A DNA stretch of 9,303 bases from Gammaproteobacteria bacterium (GTDB lineage: Bacteria; Pseudomonadota; Gammaproteobacteria; UBA9214). The DNA lies in NCBI GenBank assembly GCA_030599705.1, contig JAUVNM010000040.1, positions 1 through 9,303 on the forward strand, written 5' to 3'. The number at the start of each line of letters is the position of its first letter. Positions within the stretch are counted from its first letter, which is position 1. This document shows positions 1 to 4,986 of the stretch, piece by piece. Below the pieces are notes generated by a model. That model had not been told where the DNA came from. It saw only the letters and a program-made list of their open reading frames with translations, and ran no database searches. A program made the translations under genes and the position numbers.

Positions 1-718
1 GCAAGCGGCCGGCAAGGAAGTGGTGTTCTCCACGCTGACCCTGCTGGAGGCGGGGTCCGAGCTTGGCAGCCTGCGGCGCCTGTGTGAAACACAGGATTTC
101 CTGATCGAGGCCAATGACATGTCGGCTGTTCAATTGCTCTCGGGCAAGCATGCGTTTGTCACCGGCCCGGCTGTCAATATTTACAACTCACATACCCTGT
201 CCATGCTGGTCGGGCTCGGTTTGAAACGCTGGGTACTGCCGGTGGAACTCGGGCACGACACGCTCGCAGACCTGCAGGCGCAGCGCCCGGCCGGAGTGGA
301 AACCGAGGTCTTCGTCTGGGGGCGCCTGCCACTGGCGTATTCGGCGCGCTGCTTCACGGCTCGTGCCCATAACCTGCCCAAGGACGATTGCCAGTTTCGC
401 TGTCTGGACTACCCGGATGGTCTGCTGCTGTCCACGCGCGAGGAGGAACCATTTCTGGTGCTGAACGGTATCCAGACACAGTCAGCCAGGACCCTCAATC
501 TGATTGGCGAACTGGATGATCTCGTGGCGCTGGGCGTTGATGTACTGCGCATCAGTCCGCAGTCACGGCACACGGAATTTATTATCGATGCCTTTCATGC
601 CTGCCTGCAGGACCGTGCGGGTATATCCGGGGCCATAACGGAGCTTGGCAAATTCCTGCCGACCGGCTCCTGCAACGGCTACTGGCACGGCGACCCCGGT
701 ATGGATTCGCTGCAATAA
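1..718 (+). CDS. ubiV: UbiV, O2-independent ubiquinone biosynthesis protein (5' end outside window)
   Basis: This is the C-terminal 238 or so residues of a U32-peptidase-like protein of the UbiV type. The frame is open from base 2 with no start in place (it reads QAAGKEVVFSTLTLLEAGSE), so the GTG codons at 20 and 23 are internal valines and about 55-60 N-terminal residues are missing. UbiV works with UbiU, and in known species with the lipid carrier UbiT, to hydroxylate ubiquinone precursors without O2. Each of UbiU and UbiV holds a 4Fe-4S cluster on four cysteines. Three candidate ligands are visible in SARCFTARAHNLPKDDCQFRC (bases about 350-405), as a Cys followed by a C-x3-C pair; the fourth is expected upstream of the window. 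The C-terminal CNGYWHGDPG is also typical of the family. The stop is 12 bases before ubiD, which suggests one transcript. ubiU probably lies just upstream, but this cannot be seen. The other U32 proteins (UbiU, RlhA, TrhP) fit less well. Confidence 0.9.
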   Translation, partial: QAAGKEVVFSTLTLLEAGSELGSLRRLCETQDFLIEANDMSAVQLLSGKHAFVTGPAVNIYNSHTLSMLVGLGLKRWVLPVELGHDTLADLQAQRPAGVETEVFVWGRLPLAYSARCFTARAHNLPKDDCQFRCLDYPDGLLLSTREEEPFLVLNGIQTQSARTLNLIGELDDLVALGVDVLRISPQSRHTEFIIDAFHACLQDRAGISGAITELGKFLPTGSCNGYWHGDPGMDSLQ

Positions 719-730
719 AGTTGAACTGTC

Positions 731-2212
731 ATGTCACTCCCCATGAAATACAGCAGCCTGCGTGATTTTCTGAAATCACTGGAGGCACGCGGAGAACTCA
801 AACGCATCCACCAGGAAATCGATCCCTGCCTGGAAATCACGGAAATCTGTTACCGGACGCTGCAGGCGGGTGGCCCGGCCTTGTTGTTTGCCAATCCGAA
901 GGGCGCTGCCATTCCGGTACTGGGCAACCTGTTTGGCACGACGCAACGGGTCGCCATGGGTATGGGTGCTGATTCCGTGGCGGCACTGCGTGAGGTCGGC
1001 CGTGTGCTGGCCTTCCTCAAGGCGCCGGAATTGCCTGAAGGTCTGGGTGACATGCTGGAAAAACTGCCCGCCTTCAGAAAATTGAGAGACGTCAATCCGC
1101 GCGTGGTGAGACGTGCAGCCTGCCGGGAAAACATAATCGAAGGGCCTGATGTTGACCTGTCTTCACTGCCGATCCAGACCTGCTGGCCCGAGGATGCAGG
1201 CCCGCTCATCACCTGGGGACTGGTTATCACCAGGGGACCCCACAAGAAAAGGCAGAACATCGGCATCTACCGGCAGCAGGTTATTGCCCGCAACAAGGTG
1301 ATCATGCGCTGGCTGCCCCATCGCGGCGGCGCCATCGATTTTCGTGAATGGCAGGCGGTACATCCAGGTGAGCGATTCCCGGTTGCCGTTGCACTGGGCG
1401 CCGATCCCGCGACAACGCTGGCCGCAGTCACTCCCATCCCCGATACCCTGTCGGAATACCAGTTCGCCGGCCTGCTGCGCGGCGCCAAGACCGAGGTCAC
1501 GCCCGGCCAGCTCCATGACCTTCAGGTGCCGGCATCGGCCGAGTTTGTGTTCGAGGGATTCATCGAACCGGACGAGGAGGCCGACGAGGGCCCGTTTGGC
1601 GATCACACCGGCTACTACAACACGGTGCAACGGTTCCCGGTATTTACCATTGAGCGCATCACGCACCGGGACAACCCGATTTACCCGAGTACCTACATGG
1701 GCCGTGCACCCTTCGATGAACCCTCCGTAATGTCCATGGCGCTCAATGAAGTCTTTATCCCGCTGCTGCAGAAGCAGTTCCCGGAAATCGTTGACTTCTA
1801 CCTGCCCCCGGAGGCGTGTTCCTACCGGATCGCCCTGGTCAGTATTAACAAGGCCTACCCGGGACATGCACGGCGCATCATGTTCGGCGTGTGGTCCTAT
1901 CTGCGCCAGTTCACCTATACCAAGTTCGTCATTGTTACGGATGACGATATCAATGTACGCGCCTGGAATGAGGTGATCTGGGCGATCAGCACCCGCATGG
2001 ATCCCGTGCGCGACAGTGTGCTGGTGGAAAATACACCCATCGACTATCTCGACTTTGCCAGCCCCGTTTCCGGATTGGGTTCGAAAATCGGCTTTGATGC
2101 CACTAACAAGTGGCCAGCCGAGACCACCCGCCAGTGGGGTCGGCCCATCAGCATGTCGGATGAGGTAAGGCGGCGTGTAGATGCCTTGTGGGACGGCTTG
2201 GGGATCACCTGA
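731..2212 (+). CDS. ubiD: UbiD, 4-hydroxy-3-polyprenylbenzoate decarboxylase
   Basis: A full-length UbiD (493 residues, close to the E. coli length). It removes the carboxyl group from 4-hydroxy-3-polyprenylbenzoate in ubiquinone synthesis, using prenylated FMN made by UbiX plus a divalent metal. It matches E. coli UbiD along its whole length, for example PALLFANPKG, PVLGNLFGT, TCWPEDAGPLITWGL and the C-terminal ENTPIDYLDFASPVSGLGSK. The cofactor and metal residues are present, each one place later than in the E. coli protein: Asn176, Ile-Tyr-Arg 179-181, Arg-Trp-Leu 193-195, Arg-Gly 198-199, Glu242, and the catalytic acid Asp291 in FGDHTGYY. No frameshift or lost residue was seen. ATG 731 is chosen by comparison with the E. 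coli start; ATG 743 (MKYSSLRDF) is possible. The Shine-Dalgarno is poor, so translation may be coupled to ubiV 12 bases upstream. No ubiX is in the window. Confidence 0.97.
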   Translation: MSLPMKYSSLRDFLKSLEARGELKRIHQEIDPCLEITEICYRTLQAGGPALLFANPKGAAIPVLGNLFGTTQRVAMGMGADSVAALREVGRVLAFLKAPELPEGLGDMLEKLPAFRKLRDVNPRVVRRAACRENIIEGPDVDLSSLPIQTCWPEDAGPLITWGLVITRGPHKKRQNIGIYRQQVIARNKVIMRWLPHRGGAIDFREWQAVHPGERFPVAVALGADPATTLAAVTPIPDTLSEYQFAGLLRGAKTEVTPGQLHDLQVPASAEFVFEGFIEPDEEADEGPFGDHTGYYNTVQRFPVFTIERITHRDNPIYPSTYMGRAPFDEPSVMSMALNEVFIPLLQKQFPEIVDFYLPPEACSYRIALVSINKAYPGHARRIMFGVWSYLRQFTYTKFVIVTDDDINVRAWNEVIWAISTRMDPVRDSVLVENTPIDYLDFASPVSGLGSKIGFDATNKWPAETTRQWGRPISMSDEVRRRVDALWDGLGIT

Positions 2213-2236
2213 GCAACTGCAATCCGGAGCAACAAA

Positions 2237-3133
2237 ATGCCTGCAAGGAAATACAAATTAAACAACCCGTTCAATCTCGACGACGACAGCGCCTACCAGG
2301 AGTGGCGGGAACGCAAGCTGGAGGGGTACCCCGAGCGGGTCGAAGACCTGATCGTCGAGGTTAATGATCCCCGCCACCTGACGAAGGCGGAGCATGAAGC
2401 TATCCATAGCCGCTGCCGCAAGACCAACATGGCGATCTATGCCGGTCCCACCGGCGACGACCCGGACAAGGCAATCCCCAGATCAATGGGAACACAGTTC
2501 GGACTAACCAAACTGGATTGCAACATGGGCGCAGACGGCGATGGTATAACAACCCTGCAGGTTGTCGACAGTGAGTGGCGCGGCAGTTACATCCCTTACA
2601 CCAACCGTCCCATTCACTGGCATACGGACGGCTATTACAACCGGCCGGAACAGCAGATTCGGGGTCTGCTATTGCATTGCGTATCGCCTGCGGCCAAAGG
2701 CGGTGAAAATGCCCTGCTGGACCATGAGATTGCCTATATACACATGCGTGATGCCAACCCGGATTATATCCGGGCATTGATGATGGCTGAGGTCATGACC
2801 ATCCCGCCCAATGTCGAGGATGGTATCGAGTTACGGCCCGCGCGCAGCGGACCGGTGTTTTCCCCGCTGCCGGATGGCAACCTGCACATGCGCTATACCG
2901 CACGCACCCGCAGTATCGAATGGCACCCGGACCCGCATGTCCGGGAAGCCGTTGGCGCCCTGACTGCTTTGCTTGCTTCAGATTCCTGCTATATCTACCG
3001 TGCCACACTGCAACCCGGTCAGGGACTGATCAGCAACAACGTGCTGCACGACCGTACCGGCTTTGATGAAGGCGGGGAACACCGGCGGCAACTCTACCGG
3101 CTGCGCTATTATCAGCGCATTACCGATACGTAG
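2237..3133 (+). CDS. TauD/TfdA-family Fe(II)/2-oxoglutarate-dependent dioxygenase, substrate unknown
   Basis: A complete 298-residue non-heme iron oxygenase of the TauD/TfdA (clavaminate-synthase-like) fold. Members couple oxidative decarboxylation of 2-oxoglutarate to hydroxylation of a substrate, using O2. The facial triad is visible: His129 and Asp131 in IHWHTDGYYN, and the distal His271 in NNVLHDRTGF. Arg288 in RRQLYRLRYY sits where E. coli TauD Arg270 binds the 2-oxoglutarate carboxylate. No signal peptide or membrane span is seen, so it is probably cytoplasmic. The ATG is preceded by CGGAG (2225-2229) at good spacing, and the gene starts 24 bases after ubiD, so it is probably the last gene of the ubi transcript. 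The substrate cannot be read from sequence. A quinone precursor or an aromatic compound is only a guess from context. Assignment to taurine or 2,4-D catabolism is not supported by any neighbour. Confidence 0.9.
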   Translation: MPARKYKLNNPFNLDDDSAYQEWRERKLEGYPERVEDLIVEVNDPRHLTKAEHEAIHSRCRKTNMAIYAGPTGDDPDKAIPRSMGTQFGLTKLDCNMGADGDGITTLQVVDSEWRGSYIPYTNRPIHWHTDGYYNRPEQQIRGLLLHCVSPAAKGGENALLDHEIAYIHMRDANPDYIRALMMAEVMTIPPNVEDGIELRPARSGPVFSPLPDGNLHMRYTARTRSIEWHPDPHVREAVGALTALLASDSCYIYRATLQPGQGLISNNVLHDRTGFDEGGEHRRQLYRLRYYQRITDT

Positions 3134-3147
3134 CCCGGAGAAGGTGA

Positions 3148-3162
3148 GACCGGGAACCGGTC
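3148..3162. repeat. GC-rich perfect inverted repeat (6-bp arms, 3-base loop)
   Basis: GACCGG-GAA-CCGGTC lies 15 bases after the dioxygenase stop codon. It would form a short, strong RNA hairpin at the 3' end of the ubiV-ubiD-dioxygenase transcript. It is followed by GAGAGGCTGG rather than a T-run, so it is not a standard intrinsic terminator. It may protect the mRNA 3' end, or it may be part of a larger structured element that continues to about 3205. Confidence 0.5.
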
Positions 3163-3232
3163 GAGAGGCTGGCCTGGGCCATGAAGTGAAACGGAACCCG
3201 GGGAACTTGTTTCTAATTAAGGAAGGTCTGAT

Positions 3233-3284
3233 GTGTCATTTTCCATCTCATCGGCCGGAGCGCAGCGGAGAGCCGGAATCCAGT
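3233..3284. repeat. Short dispersed-repeat-like segment
   Basis: The segment contains CGGCCGGAGCGCAGCGGAGA followed by GCCGGAATCCAGT. This resembles the short intergenic palindromic repeats common in many proteobacterial genomes, whose cores read like 'GAGCGnAGCG...GGAATCC'. The outer CCGG/GCCGG arms can pair. Only one copy is in the window, so the assignment rests on memory of the repeat type and not on a second copy. Confidence 0.35.
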
Positions 3285-3639
3285 TTATAAAATTCAGCTG
3301 CTTACTGGTGCAATTCTGGACCTTCACATCTTCACCGCGTACAGCATCAATTGGCCACAGGACACGACATTTATCACCAACAAAAACGACGACTCGAAGG
3401 CCGCTACAAGTCGGCAATACAAGCGTCATAATAATGACCGTCATTGATCCATATACAGATTCGTTGTGAAGAGATTTGCACAATAATCCGCGGGTTTATA
3501 TTGCTTGATAAGTAGGCATGTTTGTCCATACTAATGTTCACAGGTGAAATCTGTTTATGCTTAACCTCATGGAGTATGCAAGTATTTTTTAGCATTTCGC
3601 AGTGGTTTTATAACCCCCCCTCACAGGGCCGGAGGCGTC

Positions 3640-3738
3640 ATGACTCAAAAGACTTTCAACTTCACCAGGCGGTTGCTGATGACTCTGTCAGCTGCACTTT
3701 CTTTGGCTTTGGTAGCCTTCCTTGAAATGTATGCATAA
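3640..3738 (+). CDS. Small single-span membrane protein, 32 residues (hypothetical)
   Basis: A short gene encoding a 32-residue protein that begins MTQKTFNFTRRLLMTLSAAL and ends LVAFLEMYA, closing with TAA. Support comes from three things: GGAGG at 3631-3635 five bases before the ATG, a hydrophobic stretch at about residues 12-29 preceded by Arg-Arg (a single membrane span with the N-terminus likely cytoplasmic), and a strong intrinsic terminator 33 bases after the stop. It stands alone, with no gene on the same strand nearby. Small hydrophobic proteins of this size include subunits that stabilise respiratory complexes or transporters, stress peptides and type I toxins, but the sequence matches none that I recognise. 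It could also be a leader peptide, although no downstream gene on this strand makes that plausible. No conserved homologue could be checked. Confidence 0.6.
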   Translation: MTQKTFNFTRRLLMTLSAALSLALVAFLEMYA

Positions 3739-3770
3739 ATTGCGAGGAATACACTTTTATGAAATTTGCG

Positions 3771-3798
3771 ACCCCGCCTGGTGCGGGGTTTTATTATT
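3771..3798 (+). terminator. Rho-independent terminator of the small membrane-protein gene
   Basis: A perfect 7-bp stem, ACCCCGC (3771-3777) with GCGGGGT (3783-3789), closes a five-base loop CTGGT. It is followed by a T-rich tail, TTTATTATT. It lies 33 bases after the stop codon at 3738 and reads in the same direction. This is the clearest terminator in the window and supports the small upstream frame as a real transcription unit. Confidence 0.85.
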
Positions 3799-3913
3799 CC
3801 GGTAGTTGCTGCATAAATCGCTGGTCTGGGTGCTGGTTTCACTGCCTGTTTTACAGGGTAAAATGAATATCTCGATTTGATTCTGGAATTCATTGCTGGT
3901 TAGGTTCAGGCAC

Positions 3914-3971
3914 ATCCTGCAGGAGCGCAGTCCCCGGCACGATTCGCGGCCAGGAGGCCGCTCCCACAGGA
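3914..3971. repeat. REP/BIME-like palindromic element
   Basis: Read on the minus strand, this begins with TGTGGGAGCGGCC, then TCCT, then GGCCGCGAATCG, a classic REP pattern: a GTGGGAGCG-type head and a 6-bp GCGGCC/GGCCGC stem (3946-3951 with 3956-3961). At the other end, CCTGCAGGAGCGCAGTC (3916-3932) carries a similar head in the opposite orientation, so the whole is a two-REP, BIME-like unit. It lies between two convergent genes, the usual place. REPs are spread by RAYT (TnpA-REP) enzymes; none is in the window. Confidence 0.75.
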
Positions 3972-4070
3972 AGATTTATGCAATGATCGGGTTATTTCAG
4001 GAAGGCCGTAACAGTTCCCGAAGGAGCCTCTATAGCAAGGCGATACAAAGATCGTATGACACCCCGGCAC

Positions 4071-4556
4071 TTAATACCTGCCGTGAACCTTGGTGATGTA
4101 ATTGCTCAGCTCCACCGACTGCAGGTTCATTTCGCGCAGAATGCGGTGTGCCGTGCGCACAATGCCGCGCATCAACCCGTAAACCACCTCAGGTTTCGAG
4201 GGTAACAGTGATTCAAGGTTATTGCGTCCGATACTGACGACGCTGGTCGGTCCCATCGCCCGCAAGGTTGCCGTGTGTTCAGTGCCGTCCACGAAACCCA
4301 TTTCACCGGCAAGATCACCCGGCCGGAGGATGTGCAGGGTGGTTGTTTCGCCACCGGCGGTGATGCGTTCCACGGCGAGCGCGCCGGAAGAGACAATATG
4401 CAGGGTTTCATCGAGTTGCCCCTGCTCGATCAAAACCTCTTTGTCATCCAGCGAACGTGCCGTTGCAATCGAAGACAGATCGCCGCACTGCGCCTTGTTC
4501 AAGTCGCTAGTGAGGGAGGAGTGCTGGATAAGATCGCAGATATTCGGATTGTTCAT
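4071..4556 (-). CDS. Stand-alone cyclic-nucleotide-binding (CNB) domain protein
   Basis: A 161-residue protein with one CNB beta-barrel, related to the sensor half of CRP/FNR proteins. It has no helix-turn-helix: the protein ends about 60 residues after the phosphate-binding cassette, in a helix-like tail closing SNYITKVHGRY. Visible CNB features are VLIEQGQLDETLHIVSSGAL (about 41-60), LRPGDLAGEMGF (77-88) and the cassette 84-97. The usual cassette Arg that holds the cyclic phosphate is replaced by His94 (GTEHTATLRA), so cAMP or cGMP binding is uncertain. No signal peptide is seen, so it is probably cytoplasmic and acts by protein contact. The ATG has a textbook AAGGAGG eight bases upstream, which fixes the start. 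It is monocistronic as far as can be seen. Its role is unknown. Confidence 0.85.
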   Translation of the reverse strand: MNNPNICDLIQHSSLTSDLNKAQCGDLSSIATARSLDDKEVLIEQGQLDETLHIVSSGALAVERITAGGETTTLHILRPGDLAGEMGFVDGTEHTATLRAMGPTSVVSIGRNNLESLLPSKPEVVYGLMRGIVRTAHRILREMNLQSVELSNYITKVHGRY

Positions 4557-4683
4557 TTTGCTTGCCTCCTTGAAGCAGGGTTTCTGCCTAAGCCTGGTAC
4601 ATCTTTACCGCCCGCAGATACCGCAGCTGGCGGCTTGTGTTGCCAGTGTGTAAGGACGACTGGACACATGGTAACCCGGTAAC

Positions 4684-4713
4684 AGCATAGTCTCATTCAT
4701 GATTGGCGTTCAA
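4684..4713 (-). promoter_or_regulatory. Possible sigma-70-type promoter for the CNB gene
   Basis: On the minus strand, TTGAAC (4713-4708) and TATGCT (4689-4684) are separated by 18 bases. Each matches four of six consensus positions. Transcription would start near 4677 and give a leader of about 120 bases. Two GTTACC copies (minus-strand reading) lie directly at the predicted start, at 4670-4683, where a repressor could bind. This is a weak match by eye only. Confidence 0.3.
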
Positions 4714-4780
4714 TGATGAGCACTAGTGGTAGATTGTACCTCTCAAATGGCTCGTTCTTTAGCGTTTAGCAATAATTACA

Positions 4781-4822
4781 GCAAGTTACCCCGGGAACGT
4801 CCTGTTCCAATCAGTAACTTGC
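4781..4822. repeat. Nested inverted repeat; possible terminator of the lipoprotein gene
   Basis: The outer arms GCAAGTTAC (4781-4789) and GTAACTTGC (4814-4822) are a perfect 9-bp match. Inside them a second perfect pair, GGAAC (4794-4798) and GTTCC (4804-4808), closes a five-base loop. On the minus strand the structure is followed by TGTAATTATTG, a partly U-rich tail, so it could end the lipoprotein gene's transcript about 165 bases after its stop. The tail is weak for a terminator, and a protein-binding site or a mobile-element remnant are alternatives. Confidence 0.5.
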
Positions 4823-4986
4823 CGCTCGATGTACTCATGAATCCCGATTGTTGATGGGGTCGGCAACGGGGAACTCCGGCCAGGAATATCCCTACAAAAC
4901 ATCGAATCTGAAGTGTAAAACGCGGTAGAGGACGGGTAGAGTGGTCTAGCTCTCCGAGGTACAAGGCAGATACAGGGTAGTGCCTG

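Larger units (their letters stand above)
3134..3639. other. Intergenic stretch downstream of the dioxygenase gene
   Basis: About 500 bases without a convincing gene. The first 80 bases are GC-rich and contain the inverted repeat listed at 3148-3162. A short dispersed-repeat-like segment follows near 3233-3284. The rest (about 3300-3620) is AT-richer, with stop codons in most frames. Reading frames of 60-90 codons cross it on both strands, but they lack ribosome binding sites and recognisable protein motifs. No U-tract terminator for the upstream genes was found. TATAAC at 3609-3614 could be a -10 element for the small gene at 3640, but no good -35 accompanies it. Confidence 0.6.
3739..4070. 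other. Intergenic stretch between the small gene and the minus-strand CNB gene
   Basis: About 330 bases with no supported protein gene. It holds the terminator at 3771-3798 and the REP-like palindrome at 3914-3971. The two flanking genes are convergent, so no promoter is required here. A plus-strand frame at 3893-4096 and a minus-strand frame at 3645-3893 are open but have no ribosome binding site or protein-like composition. CTCC-TTCG-GGAA, read on the minus strand near 4014-4027, is a small hairpin that might help end the CNB transcript. Confidence 0.6.
4557..4986. other. Intergenic stretch between the CNB gene and the TIGR03790 gene
   Basis: About 430 bases with no supported protein gene. 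The minus-strand frame at 4776-5048 overlaps the 3' end of the lipoprotein gene and has no ribosome binding site or motif. The region contains the CNB gene's ribosome binding site, a candidate promoter (4684-4713), two copies of GGTAAC (4670-4675 and 4678-4683), the hairpin CTGGC...GCCAG near 4627-4646 and the nested inverted repeat at 4781-4822. Bases 4823-4986 show nothing beyond short, weak inverted repeats. Confidence 0.6.

Noticed and set aside
20..25. GTG codons as the start of the first gene
   Set aside because: The frame continues upstream to the window edge with family-like residues (AAGKE), so they are internal valines of a truncated ubiV.
1163..1867. Long minus-strand open frame (234 codons) opposite ubiD
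   Set aside because: It is antisense to highly conserved UbiD sequence, with no ribosome site and no protein motif; a by-product of GC-rich codon usage.
3217..3483. Minus-strand 88-codon frame in the intergenic stretch
   Set aside because: Part of it is the repeat-like segment read in one frame (WIPALRCAPADE), a common artefact of dispersed repeats; no ribosome site was seen.
4222..4682. Plus-strand frames of 135-143 codons opposite the CNB gene
   Set aside because: They are antisense to a protein with a clear CNB motif and an ideal ribosome site; no motif of their own.
4781..4822. Integron attC site
   Set aside because: The nested symmetry resembles attC, but the ends do not carry the RYYYAAC/GTTRRRY core sites and no integrase or cassette array is present.
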